Below are positions 13,898 to 25,701 of a stretch of 64,000 nucleotides of DNA, piece after piece. Location of the stretch: positions 4,970,243-5,034,242 of the forward strand of contig CP093829.1 of NCBI GenBank assembly GCA_033063855.1, given 5' to 3'. The position numbers were made by a program, and so were the translations under genes. The notes beneath the pieces were generated by a model. It made no database searches and was not told the DNA's origin. It was given only the letters and a program-made list of their open reading frames with translations. The DNA is from Smittia aterrima. Its lineage: Eukaryota; Arthropoda; Insecta; Diptera; Chironomidae. Position 1 is the first letter of the stretch. Each line of letters opens with the position of its first letter.

Positions 13898-14964
13898 ATG
13901 GCAAATTTGAAAAGCGAACTTTTCGAGGAAGTCGTGAAGGACTCGGATAGTGCAGGACATAACAAGGTCACCATCGTCGGAATTGGTGCAGTTGGAATGG
14001 CAGCTGCATTCTCAATTTTAACTCAGGTAGGCATCAAAAAAAATTAAATGAAATTTTCGTCATCATTCTGAAACATTTTTTTTTTCTCCAGAATGTTTCA
14101 CACGAAATCGCTCTCGTTGATGTGTTCGAGGATAAATTAAAAGGCGAAATGATGGACTTGCAGCATGGATCAAACTTTTTGAAGAACGCTAAGATCACCG
14201 CTGGAAAGGATTTAGCTATCTCAGCTGGATCTCGTTTGATTATCATCACAGCTGGAGTCCGTCAAAAGGAAGGCGAAAGCCGATTGGATTTGGTTCAACG
14301 TAACACTGACATCTTGAAGAATCTCGTTCCAAAACTCGTCGAATACAGCCCTGACACAACTCTTTTGATCGTCTCGAACCCTTGCGACATTTTGACTTAT
14401 GTCGCATGGAAACTTTCTGGTTTGCCAAGAAATCGCGTTATCGGTTCCGGAACCAACTTGGATTCATCTCGTTTCCGTTTCTTGTTGGCTCAACGTTTGA
14501 ACGTTGCTTCAACTTCAATGCACGGATGGATCATCGGTGAACACGGAGACTCTTCAGTGCCTGTCTGGTCTGGAGTTAACATTGCTGGCATCAGATTGCG
14601 TGAGATCAATCCAGAAGCTGGGCTTCCAGGCGATAAGGAAAATTGGACTGACTGTCACAAGGAAGTTGTCAGCGCAGCTTACGAAGTCATCAAGTTGAAG
14701 GGATACACATCATGGGCCATTGGTCTGAGCTGTGCTGATCTTGCCGCTGCAATCTTCGGTAACTCAAACGCAGTCAAAGCAGTTTCGACTTTAGTGAAGG
14801 GAATTCATGGAATCGACAAGGAAGTTTTCCTCTCATTGCCATGCGTCTTGAACAGCCAGGGCATCACAAGTATTGTCAAGCAGAAGCTCAGCGATGACGA
14901 AATCAAGAAGCTTCAAGATTCCGCTAATCTCATGGACAAAGTCCAAAAGGGAATCAAATTTTAA
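13898..14964 (+). CDS. Ldh: L-lactate dehydrogenase
   Basis: Interconverts pyruvate and lactate with NAD(H) in the cytosol. Two coding exons, 13898-14026 and 14092-14964, give 333 residues, the normal length. The Rossmann glycine motif is GIGAVG and the NAD ribose-binding Asp is D53 in ALVDVF. The mobile loop GVRQKEGESR supplies substrate-specificity Gln and catalytic Arg (R107). N139, D167, the substrate-binding R170 in LDSSRFRF and the catalytic His-194 in GEHGDSS are all present, as is the KGYTSW segment. The start is chosen because the ATG follows a splice acceptor and gives the usual N-terminus. AATAAA lies at about 15063. A tandem, degenerate paralog follows 640 bp downstream. Confidence 0.97.
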
Positions 14965-15603
14965 ATCAAACACAATTTACTCCAACAGCACAAAGAAGCT
15001 TTGATCGTCACTGTTTTATGTTTTGTAAACTTTTTCTCTGTTAACTCTTCTAACTCTTAACTTAATAAAATCAGTAAATGTCAATGATTTCTATTTGAGA
15101 ACTGATGAGAATGAATCAGGTGTAAGCTAAAATAAAACTGCCTCAGTAAAGTTCTTCTCAAGCGGCTTAGAAATTGGAAGCTTTTGAAGACCTCAAGTCC
15201 TTTTGATGAAGACGAAGGCAGATAATTGTAAAACGAAAACATTTCAAAATTATGATGAAAATTCGATAGAAAATTAGGAAAATTTTATCATTTCAAGTTC
15301 AATTCAATTTGCAATGAAATTGGCAGAAATTTCGGCTGATACATATTCGGAGAACAAATTTTTGTCATTCATTCACCGTCAACTACCTCAAAGTGAAAGA
15401 AATCTTTAAAATTATAGAAAAACCCTCGAAGGAATGTGTGTTTATCGATTAGAAATAAGATTGAAAAGAATAATAAAAGTTTATGTGAAAGCTATGTTAA
15501 GCTTGCGATAGAAGTTTTATCAAAATTGTCAACAATATTTTAATCAAAGCAATCACGACCTTCCACAACTTGAAATTTTTTGTGCAAAGGAATATTTTTA
15601 GCG
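14965..15603. other. Spacer between the two LDH-family genes
   Basis: Contains the 3' UTR and poly(A) signal of the first gene and the presumed promoter of the second. No coding exon or repeat was seen. Confidence 0.45.
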
Positions 15604-16599
15604 ATGACGTCGAGAGATCAAATGTTCAAAAATCAAACAACTTCGAAGCTTGATTCGAGGAACAAAGTGACGATTGTGGGATCGGGAGCTGTTGGAACGT
15701 CAACTGCATTTTCAATTTTGATTCAAAAAATCTCAAACGATGTTGTTATCATCAGTCGAAATGAAGATAAAGTGAAGGGAGAGTTGATTGACTTGCAGCA
15801 CAGTTCACACGTGATGGAGAACGCTCGAGTGTCTGGTGGCTCTGACGTTTCAATTTCCTCAGATTCAAAGCTGATAATTTTCACAGCTGGCGTTCGACAA
15901 TTCGGAGATGAAATTCACTTCGATCAAATTCAAGAAAACGTGAAAATCCTCAAAGATCTTCTTCCAAAACTTGTTCGTCGCAGTCCCGACGCGATTCTCC
16001 TGATCGCATCGAATCCAAGCGACATTCTCTGCTTCATCGCTTGGAAATTATCTGGTTTACCAAAGCAACGAATCATTGGAACGGGAACAAATTTAGACTC
16101 GTCACGATTTCGTTTCTTGCTATCGCAAAAATTCAAGCTTGCAACTAATTCAACTCAAGGTTGGATTATTGGTGAACAAGGCGAATCAAGTTTTCCTGTC
16201 TGGTCTACTGTCTCCTTTGCTGGTGTTAAGCTTCACGAAATTAATCCCTCCGTAGGTGAAGAGAAAGATGAAGAGAGTTGGTCGTTAATTGCAGACGAAG
16301 CATTGAAGGCTGAAGCTGAGGTGAGAAGAGTCAAAGGTTACTCGTCATGGGGGATCGCTTTAACATGTTCCGAAATCGCTGCATCAATTCTCCAATCAAG
16401 CCACGAAATACAAACTGTCTCAACGATAGTGAAAGGTCTCTACGGCATCACGAAAGAAGTTTTCTTGTCTCTCCCTTGCGTTCTCAACAGCAACGGCGTC
16501 TCAAGCGTTGTCAACATAAAATTAACAAACGAAGAAAGACGAAAACTTCACAACTCAGTAAACCTAATTGATGAGCTTCAAAAAGGAATTAACTTCTAA
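15604..16599 (+). CDS. Intronless LDH-like paralog lacking catalytic residues (probable pseudoenzyme)
   Basis: A 331-residue open frame without interruption, clearly homologous to the adjacent Ldh along its whole length; the ATG at 15604 gives the matching N-terminus. The fold-defining parts remain: GSGAVG, SNPSDIL, GTNLDSSRFRF (D165 and R168 kept), KGYSSWG and FLSLPCVLNS. The chemistry does not: catalytic His is Gln (GEQGESS, Q192), the mobile-loop Arg is His (H105, in VRQFGDEIH), and the NAD-selecting Asp is Ser followed by Arg (IISRNEDK, S51-R52). The intron of its neighbour is absent at the equivalent position (after ILIQ), so it may be a retrocopy or have lost the intron. The long open frame and conserved core argue for a selected protein rather than a pseudogene. 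Dehydrogenase activity on lactate is unlikely. A testis-specific or regulatory role would be a guess. Confidence 0.88.
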   Translation: MTSRDQMFKNQTTSKLDSRNKVTIVGSGAVGTSTAFSILIQKISNDVVIISRNEDKVKGELIDLQHSSHVMENARVSGGSDVSISSDSKLIIFTAGVRQFGDEIHFDQIQENVKILKDLLPKLVRRSPDAILLIASNPSDILCFIAWKLSGLPKQRIIGTGTNLDSSRFRFLLSQKFKLATNSTQGWIIGEQGESSFPVWSTVSFAGVKLHEINPSVGEEKDEESWSLIADEALKAEAEVRRVKGYSSWGIALTCSEIAASILQSSHEIQTVSTIVKGLYGITKEVFLSLPCVLNSNGVSSVVNIKLTNEERRKLHNSVNLIDELQKGINF

Positions 16600-17578
16600 T
16601 CAACTCTCAGTCATTGATCTCAACGTGATAATGAAAATCTCTTCACGTCGAGCATGATCAAGAATTCGCGATTCCCGAGCATCCCCACATATTCGCAATG
16701 CTTTGCCGTTCTCGTTCGTTTCTTTCGTTTCTTCAAAAATAAAACCGGTTGATTCGTTTCTTTATTTACACACGAAGATCAGCATAGCAATCGTTTATTC
16801 TTTTTTTTTTCGTTTGACAAGTATCGGTGCTAACGACGGGCACTCGAATGGAAATTAATCAACGTGTTATTGGCCATACAAGCACATTTAGTTACAGTGG
16901 AATGTCTCGTGATATCTGAAGCTGCGGGTTCTCTCATTAGAACACGATTGCACATTTAATCTTGAGTCTGTCTCGATCAGGTGGTTATGCGAGTCTCTCT
17001 CGCTCACGAACGTATCCGTATGTTAGCTTACGGCATACAAAAGTATTTTTTTTAAAGAGAGAGAGACGGGGCAGTTCGAAAATATTCACTTTTCCAATCG
17101 ACATTGTGAGCGTGGCTGTCGTGGCAGCAACAAGTGAATCGCGGTTTGTCTCGACGAGGAAAGGAAAATTAATAAAAGAAAAAACTTAAATTATCGATAG
17201 TCAATTTGTTGATTGCTTCTTCAAAGTTGCTGACGGGTTTGAGGTGAAGTGAATTTGTGATTTTAACAGCAAACGTCGGAAAGTTAAAAGAAAAGGAAAG
17301 TTAAGTGTCCGAGGCGATGATCAAGCAGCATATTTTCGTCTGCTTAAGAGCTTAATGTGTGCCAAGATAGACAAAGGAATTTTCGCTACTCGCTAATGAG
17401 TTGAAGAGTTTTTAAAAATAATGTTAAAACGAAAAGTGAAGAGTTTAAAAGTTTAGCTGCGACTTTAGTTTAAATGTCAATTCGATCGATAAGAACAAAA
17501 AAAAAACTAATAAACCAGAAGATTCAAGTCTGATGATTCTCGCAGTGGCGCCTAAAGCTTAAATCTACGTCGTTCATC
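16600..17578. other. Intergenic region upstream of bestrophin
   Basis: Contains the end of the LDH-like transcript (AATAAA near 16737) and the probable 5' UTR/promoter of the bestrophin gene. A short CT/GA-rich stretch lies near 16990-17070. No gene was recognised. Confidence 0.4.
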
Positions 17579-20500
17579 ATGACGATCTCTTATTCATCAG
17601 AAGTCCCGAACGGGAGCAATTTCGGCTGCTTCTGGAAGATTTTATGGAAGTAAGTTTGAGCCTCGTTCCAGATTTAGTTCCACCTGATTTCTCTGTCGTT
17701 TTGCGAAGCAAGAAAAAAAGGTCGAACACGTCAATCTGTCCGCGCGCCGAAGAAATTTAAAGTAAGACGAACACAAAAAAAAATTCAAATAATCGTCGAG
17801 AATTGAATACTAATTAGCAAAATGGAATCATAGACTGGTTTTCTAAACTGCCCCTCGTCGTTGAGCCGCGTGCGCACCCGTTCAGTTCATTGCATTCAAC
17901 ATTTTTCGCGTTTACTTTTATGCTTGCGCTGTAATCTCGCTCGAGATTCAATCAATGAGACAAAACGAATGTAAAACAAATCGAATTGGGGGGAAACCTG
18001 AGCTGAGCTCTCAAACGACGAAAACACAAAACCAAAACCTGAATGGATGTCATCGGATTTGAATAGTGAATCGTTCTGTGTGCATAACAAATGATCACTT
18101 CTCTCAGGCCTTGTTGATCGAGTACACGAGGGAATGCTTGGCTTACACAACAACCGCCGATTTGCAGCAGTGTACGAGCCGATTCGATCGGCAAAATGTG
18201 TTTCGCTCGAAGAAAAGTGAACTTCGCGACGATGAAAAACACAACATAACTGATGCAACTTTTCGTTTTTTGCACGAGAGAGGAAATGAGATTCGCAACA
18301 CGAGCAACTAAAAAAAAAGCAAATCAAAACAAAGCGAATGGGAATTAAAGCTTAATTTTCATTTGCTGAAAGTATTTTTTAATTTTTATGCGATGAGTGA
18401 TTAAATGTGCGATTAAGAGAATTCCAATCGGTAATCACTCGAGCATCTTCAAGCTCACGACTCTTGTCGACACGTTTCCAATAAACGACGTCATTATTAA
18501 AGATATTTCATTCAGAACTACGCTGAGGGCTGAAGCGGATGTTGTTAAGGGAAATGTTACGCAATTAAGTGAACAGAAGATTTGAGTGACTCAAGTTAAG
18601 TCAAGGCAATGACAAGATCTGGAGCAAACTTTAAAAACAACTTTTATTGATTCAGATTGTCAGAATTTTTTTTTCTCTGAGAAACTGCGATGTTCTTTGA
18701 TATCGTTTGTTATCAACTTCGTCTGATTATAATGGAACTGATCACACTCAAACTTTTAACAAAAGCTTCATTTGTTTTTCTCTTTTCTTGTTTATTTTTG
18801 TTTCGTTTCTTGAGAAGTCATGACTAATTGCACATTGTCAGTAATTCGTTTTTTTTAAAAACCAACGATCACTCCAATGCCTGAAAAAAAAATGCTTTCA
18901 AACTCAGCGTGGCATTGATTTAGATGAAAACAACTCAAGAAGTTTCATTCTAAGCGAATTTTGTTCCGTAATGCGATCGTTATCACTTTTTTCAAAGCTT
19001 TGAAAGGGAAAAAAGTTGTTTTCCCAGACGCAGGCCTTGATAACAAATTGCATTCATTGAATGTACGTGCCGACTAATTATTCCCACGACAGAGCTTCAC
19101 TCTCGGGTAATTATCTTGGCGAATGCAACTGTTCTTCCCTCGTTAACCTTCAAAGACTCCCAAAAATCATTTACATCATCGATTAGCTCGACCTGAGCAA
19201 TCTGTCGGCATCTTTAGCCAACAAGAAGACTAAACCGGTGTTTGCTTTTGGAAAAATTGACGTGCTAACATATTTCGCAAGATGAAGAATGGAACTAACA
19301 ATTCGTTAATAAAAAAACATTCCACAACGAGTTTGTTTCGTTTTGTTCTAAAGTAAAATCATCTCGCTGACCTCGGACAACGAAGGAAACAATTTGAAGA
19401 TTCGAAGTATAAACGCAAACTTGAATCCACACCTCGCAACCTAAATTATCGTCGATGGATTGGAAAATATTTGCAGCTTAAAACATAAACATATTGAGAC
19501 ATCAAGTAATTCGCGAAAATATTCAATCGCGGCACACGTTGACACCAATTTTGGTTTCTCTAGGTTGAACGTCGATGAGAATGAAGTGCGGCGATTGCAA
19601 TGCGTGTAAAGAGAAGATTATCGTAACCACACGAGAGAGAGAGACATCGAACGTTGCATTTTGATGGCTTCGCGGTGTGACATGCAATTGCAATCAAAAC
19701 TAAGTTGTTGCGACAGTCAAAGTGAAAAGTTGCCATAAATTAAGTTTGACAGGTTGTAAAGCTCGTCGAGTCGGAATTGAAAGTTTACGATGAGCGTGTT
19801 CATGAGAATTTTAAGATCTTTTTCTCCGCATTTCTAAATAATATTTAATGATTGATTGCTTTTGTTTCAGATGGCGCGGAAGTGTTTACAAATTAGTTTG
19901 GCGCGAACTCCTCGCGTACTTAGGCCTTTATTACACAATTAACTTCGTTTATCGATACGGTCTCAACGACGATCAGAAACGGTAGGTAAATCACATCGAA
20001 CGTCGTCTTGTTGTCGAGTCATTTTGAAGTTTCCTGAAGTCACAACGATCAACGTTCATGCAAGAAACAATTAAGAGAGAATTTGTGTCCAAATCCATCG
20101 AGTAACCTCAAGTTTTACTTCCAAGCCCATGTCATGATTAACCACAAACCGAAATTGTTGTCTAATTGCAGCTATTACAATAAACTATCCGGTTATGTCT
20201 ATGACAATTTTAGGTAAAGAATTTTCGACCGAAACAAAAAATTCGAAATTGGCAAAACAAAATATTTTTCACATTTAATTGTTTTTGTTCCACTTTTTAA
20301 CTTCACTTTGTTTTGTGTTGAATGTTTGTAAAGCTATCGATGTCAAACTTCGAGCAGCTCACCTCATGGGATTAACTGAACTTCTCGTCATAAGCGCACA
20401 AAGCAAAAAAAAAACATTAATGGAGAAAATCAATTATTCATCGATGTCGATGTAAGACGTCGTAACACTGTCATTCGATCTGTTGGAGTTACTTTCGCCC

Positions 20501-23500
20501 TTTTGAACTCTTCACCAATTTGATTTGTTCAGCAATGAATCATAGCGCACAAATCATTCACATGAACGAGGCAGAGACCGACAGAACAATCAAGTTAGTC
20601 AGCAACTTTTATTTAGTTGTTGGATGATATCTCTTGACGACCGAATGGAACTTAATTAGCTACCATGAACTATCTGGAATTTTAGAGTCACGCTCAAGTT
20701 CATTGAAGCTTGAAAATGCGCTCACTAAGGTCATACAAACTTTTTTGGGATTTGCACATGTTTCTCAGTAGATTTTAGATTCGTTTACACTCATTAAATG
20801 CTAAACACAATTCATCAGCAACGTCAGAGCATGAAATTATTCGTTGAATGTTTAATTATTCTTCTAATTCAGTTACAGCGTCGATGTTGATATTGGATTT
20901 TGGGCCAAGTTGCTCTAATTTGTTTCTTGTATAGACGATCATTACCCTCCCCCCAACTCTCTCTCACTTTTTCTCTCTTCAAGTAATGAATCGGTGATTG
21001 AATGATTTCTCGTGCTTAGTTACATTAGGGACCATCATCATTGCAATATTTAATTAGACAAAGAGAGGAGCTGCACTGCTAACGATCACCCGCAAGTATT
21101 TGCTTTAAGGGTTTCCTGCACAGAAATCGTTCGATCATGCATAAAACATCAAATTGCTCGTCAACGCAAATTAATTTGATTTCTCTTCACTTTAGTGTCT
21201 TCGAAAAGGTTCGCACGTATTTTGGAGCTCAGAGTGAGTCGATCCCGATGTCGTTCGTCTTAGGTTTCTATGTTAGTTTAGTTGTTAAACGTTGGTGGGA
21301 GCAGTACAAGCTTCTACCATGGCCCGACACGTTAGCTTTGTTCATTAGCGCAGCGATTCCTGGAAATGTGAGTTAAATTGAGAAATTCCCAAAAGACAAA
21401 TTCGAGATTTGGAGATTAAGATCCCGAATATTAATTTGAATGTTTCATTTCCCGATGCAACGAAGCAGCAAGAAATCGGGCGATTGATGAGACGAAATAT
21501 TATGCGCTATATGGTGCTTGCTTATGTGATAACTCTACAGCGAATTTCATTGCGTGTCAAACGACGATTTCCAGAACTTCAACATCTCGTCGATGCTGGT
21601 TTGATGCTCGAGAGTGAAAGAAAGATTTTCGAGATCATGAACCAGAAGAGTCCAATGTCAAAGTATGAAAAGTTTAAAAAGTTAAATGTCAAGATATTAA
21701 TTCGTAATCTTCATCAGATATTGGATGCCTTTGGTGTGGGCTACGAATATCATAAATCGAGCTAGGAAAGACGGTCTCATCACATCTGATCATATTGTGC
21801 AAACGATATTAATGGAACTTTCTGATATTCGTCGACGGCTTGGCGCTCTCATTGGATACGATACTGTTTCAGTTCCACTTGTTTACACACAGGTGAGCGT
21901 TGACGTCGTTGAAAATTGAAATTATTGAATGACAAAGTCAACAGGTTGTGACTTTGGTGCTTTACACGTACTTCATTGCTGCTCTGATGGGACGACAAAT
22001 GGTTCCGACACAGACGCCCGGGAGTGGATCAAAGTACGAGGATCCCGATCTTTACTTTCCTCTCTTTACTGCGCTTCAAGTAAGATCGTTAATCACTTTA
22101 TTGCTGAGAATTCATTGCAACTTGTTTACAGTTCTGCTTCTACGTCGGATGGTTGAAGGTCGCAGAGGTTCTAATCAATCCATTCGGTGAAGACGATGAT
22201 GATATCGAATTGAATTGGCTGATCGATCGTCACATTAAGGTGAGCGCAAAAATAAATTAGATCGAATCGAGACTACATTCCGTGAAACAATTAAATCGCA
22301 ATTATTACGTGACTGAAAATGACGGTGGAAGGTCGCTTGAGGACAGAAAGCTACGTGAAATAATTAAGATTACAAACCGCGATCGCTTTTATGAACAAAC
22401 ATTATTGATTATTACACTCGTTTCTTTTATTTTTATTGTCTCGTTAAGGCCTCTTACATGATCGTCGATGAAATGCACGAAGAACATCCTGAGCTACTTA
22501 AGGATCAGTACTGGGAAGAAGTTGTTCCAAAGGATCTTCCTTACACAGTAGCATCAGAGCATTATCGTCGTGACGAACCAAAAGGTTCCGCTGAGCTTTA
22601 CAAAGTCAAAGAAGCCGACGCAGTTTACGCCAACATCTTGCCGATGAAGCGACATTCGAACGACGATGTTTACGCTGACTACGAGAGCGTCGACACGCCG
22701 ATGGTGGAGCGACGCAAAAACTGGTTTAGCCGGCAAATGCATCGAATGGGATCGATAAGAAGTTCATCAACCGCGTACAGCTCGGGTGGACTTTTTAATC
22801 GAAATCGAATGAATTCCGGTGAGTTTGTTATTGATTTATCCACACGTGATCTTGACTTCTCGATTCTTTTAGTGTATTCAAGTCCGGAAGCCGGATTAAC
22901 CGTCAATAATCAACCCAACAATATTTTGAATAAATTCGCTGGACGCAAATCAGGTCGACAACGACCTTTCATGAAACAAAGTACGGACCGAAATAGTTCA
23001 AATATTTATCTAAAGCACGTTGCGTGAAATTTGCATTGGCTAACATTTTCTTTCGACTTCCTTTCCTAACAAATTAGATTCCAAGGGAATGCTGAATGGT
23101 CAAATGAATCAACGAGTTCGCGAACGGATTCCAACGCCGGAGAATGACAATCGATTGACCGTCAACCATAACAACAATAATCCGTTCGGCAACATCCAAT
23201 CGATTGCGACTGGAGTAGCATTGAGTGCGCAAACTTTAGCGACAAATCCTTCGATCTTTCCACAGTCGAATAATGTGCCAATCCTGGGAACACTTTTGCT
23301 GTCGCCGATTAAGGAATCTGACTCTGTGAATAACACGTTGTCGTCGGGCTCACTCTCACAAAGCAAATCTATTTTACCACTTAATCTTAAGACCACCAAC
23401 ACACAGTTTGGTTCACTCATGATACCTACAAGCTCACAGGAGATGGACTCGAGCACTGCGAGCTCATTTGTCGTGTTGCCCTCTGGCAACCATGAAAGTG

Positions 23501-23802
23501 AAATAATTCCCGTCTCAATTACGACAGTTCCGCGGACCTTCACGACATCGAATCAAACTTCCAGCGCTATCATCACTGAGCTTCCACTCGATCAGCCTGA
23601 CTCGAGCTTTAGGAGCACGCCAATCTTGGGAAATTTATTTAACGATTCTCCGGTGCCAACTTTGAGACAAAATGTTCAGAGACAGCAATCGAATGAGTCA
23701 CAACAATCAACTACAACAACAGACAACGTTCCAGCATCGGCGACATCAACGCTTTCGAAGAGACCTGCAGCAGGAGGCAAACATAGTGAAGTTTATGTTT
23801 AA
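17579..23802 (+). CDS. Bestrophin, calcium-activated chloride channel
   Basis: Pentameric plasma-membrane anion channel. Ten coding exons: 17579-17649, 19871-19981, 21196-21367, 21469-21662, 21718-21892, 21945-22079, 22132-22239, 22449-22818, 22873-22980 and 23078-23802, giving 722 residues. Diagnostic features are the N-terminal MTISYSSEV, the neck IPMSFVLGFYV with Ile/Phe/Phe gate residues, KRWWEQY, PWPDTLALF, RRNIMRY, YDTVSVPLVYTQVV and the calcium clasp INPFGEDDDD. The C-terminal 250 residues are Ser/Thr/Asn-rich and poorly conserved, as usual for insect members. Exon 4 can be preceded by a 42-nt microexon (20172-20213) without breaking frame. The acceptor at 21465/21468 is a NAGNAG pair. 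The 54-nt intron 22819-22872 is open in frame, so its retention would add 18 residues. AATAAA lies near 23866. Which insect bestrophin paralog this is cannot be fixed here. Confidence 0.95.
17650..19870 (+). other. Bestrophin intron 1 (2.2 kb)
   Basis: Non-coding. Several overlapping open frames on both strands at 17896-18327 show no domain signal. No nested gene or repeat was recognised. Confidence 0.5.
20172..20213 (+). other. Candidate in-frame microexon of the bestrophin gene (42 nt)
   Basis: Lies in intron 2, with a pyrimidine-flanked acceptor (TCTAATTGCAG) and a GTAAAG donor. Inserted between exons ending CG and starting T, it reads RYYNKLSGYVYDNFS and keeps frame and phase 2 on both sides, adding 14 residues just before the VFEKV segment. 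The main bestrophin reading also works when it is skipped. Whether it is used is unknown. Confidence 0.5.
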
Positions 23803-23898
23803 ACTGAAATACTGAAAACATTTTTCCGTCCACAAGATATTATCAACGACAAGTTTTTAAATGAAATAAACGAAATTATTCAAAAAATTTGGTTTTAT

Positions 23899-24582
23899 TT
23901 ATTTGACATTTATTGAAGCAGATTGTTTTAAATTTCTTCTAATTCCTCCGTGAAAATTTAGAGTGTTTATGAGAACGTAAGGTTTTCTGTTCCTTAGTTT
24001 GCCAAAGAACTTTACGTCGAGCACTGCCTTGACAGTCGGTGCGAAGGAAGGAATAAAATTGTCGTCAATTGAAAAGTTGGTCATTCTCACTTTTGAGCCC
24101 TGTTGGAGTCAAAAAGATGAAAAATAATGTAAGCGATGAATGTAAATTAAACTCACTGCAAGAAGTGGAAATCTGATTGGACGGTCGAATGAACGAAAAA
24201 TGTTTCGAAAAATAGCTTTGACGAAATAACTTCCTTCAATCTCTGCTGTCAGTTTGTCCAATTCGATTATTGAATTATACCAAATCCATTTATATTCCTT
24301 GTCCTGATCATCTCTTGGCACTTTTAAAACGAATGCGAGTTTTAGTTTCTCAACATCAACTAGAACATGAAACGAAGCATTGAGGACGCTATCATGTACT
24401 CCATCGTTGAAAAGGCTGAAATTTTGCTCAATATATTTTGCCACAGGATTAGAAACGATATTGTGGAAATAAGCCATCGAGCACTAAAAATTGATTTGAA
24501 GTAAAAGCAAAGCTTTGTATATTCCAAAATAATAATTTACCGCTGAATAAATCAACGCACTGAACAAAAAAAGCTTCAACAT
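23899..24582 (-). CDS. Secreted DUF1091-like cluster protein 1
   Basis: First of 17 paralogs. Exons are 24582-24541, 24483-24157 and 24099-23899 (42, 327 and 201 nt), 189 residues, all introns phase 0. Exon 1 is a signal peptide (MLKLFLFSALIYSA); the mature chain would begin at Cys-Ser. Family landmarks are KYIEQNFSLFNDGVH, the LNASF glycosylation sequon, an acidic/basic amphipathic middle, FPLLA at the exon 2 end, and TNFSIDDNFIPSFAP then KFFGKL in exon 3. The FP..A-G...TN.S.DD..IP..AP spacing recalls the C-terminal half of DUF1091 (Che-related, possibly lipid-binding) proteins, but the family's usual cysteines are missing, so the assignment is tentative. This copy has the longest tail of the cluster and lacks the exon 3 Cys. 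Confidence 0.85.
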
Positions 24583-24689
24583 CACAAAGCTAAAAACAAA
24601 CGACTAAGCTTGATTTCTAAATAATTTTGGAATAAAAGCATTTTTGGTAATTTGAGAGAAGATTTTAACAATCTGACAAAATATTTCTT

Positions 24690-24788
24690 CAGGGTAGTCG
24701 GAATGTTTCAATGTTTGCTGTTATTTGACTTCGTCAATGAATTTTAGTTTTCTTGAATACACAAAGTCCAAAGTTTTCTCCCACCCTG
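24690..24788. mobile_element. Short MITE-like element, copy 1 (99 bp)
   Basis: Ends CAGGGTAGTCGGAATG and CACCCTG are inverted. It lies upstream of cluster gene 1 and matches the copy at 28015-28112. The outer bases are close to the end of the larger element at 47624-48923. Confidence 0.55.
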
Positions 24789-25038
24789 AAAGTGAAATTG
24801 CTTAGACCTTGAATTGCTAAGTCAAATTGCGAGTCACATCATATACTAGAAATTTTAATCAAAACAGAGGTTACTGTAACTTCCGTTTGAAATGTTATTA
24901 AAAAGAAAATATTTTTGCTTGCACACAAATAAAATAAATTTAAAATTTTATATTAGTTGACTTTGAAAAATTTTTAAATGCAGTAAACGCAAACATTTAT
25001 ACAACTTGTGAGCTTGATATTTTATCCACATATAGAAA

Positions 25039-25701
25039 TTATTTGAAACTTTTTCTATGTTCTCCAAAAAACTTTAGACTATCAAAAAGAACGTAAGATT
25101 TTTTGCCAATTAATTTGCCATAGAACTTAACGTCGAGCGCCACCTTGATGTTGGGTGCGAGCGAAGGAATATATTTGTTATCCACTGAATAGTTGGTCAT
25201 ACTGTAAGTTGTACCCTGTTGAAGTCAGAAAACTAAAGTGAAGTCAGAAAAAAAAGAAGAGTTTGTAAATGAACTCACTGCAAGGATTGGGAATTTAAGT
25301 GGACGATCAAATGAGCGAAAAATGTTTTGCAGAAAAGCTTTCACGAAATAACTTCCTTCACTCTCTGAAGACATTTTGTCCATCTCGAATGCTGATTTAA
25401 AAAATAGTCTTTGATATTCCTTGTCCTGATCATCTCTTGGCCATCTTAATTCGAAAGCAAGTTTCAGTTTCTCAAGAGTAACTAGAACATGAAACGAAGC
25501 GTTGAGGATGCTGTTATGTACTCCATCGTTGAAAATAGTGAAATTTTGTTCGATATATTTGTTTACGGGAATAAAATTTATTTTGTGAAATAAAGCTATC
25601 GAGCCCTGAAAAATTATTTGAAACTTTATTACTGATAACATTTTCAAAGAATTAATTACCGCTGAATAAATCAACGCACTGAACAGAAAAAGCTTCAACA
25701 T
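25039..25701 (-). CDS. Secreted DUF1091-like cluster protein 2
   Basis: Exons 25701-25660, 25605-25279 and 25215-25039 (42, 327, 177 nt), 181 residues. The signal peptide exon is identical in sense to copy 1. The mature start is Gly-Ser instead of Cys-Ser, and exon 3 has KFYGKL instead of KFYCKL, so both cysteines common in this subfamily are absent together. Core motifs are KYIEQNFTIFNDGVH, LNASF, TNYSVDNKYIPSLAP and GKKSYVLFDSL. Closest neighbours by eye are copies 1 and 4 and pseudogene 32139-32784. Tail-to-head with copy 1. Confidence 0.85.

Noticed and set aside
15580..15603. Upstream extension of the LDH-like paralog from a TTG codon
   Set aside because: Non-ATG start; the ATG at 15604 aligns with the Ldh N-terminus.
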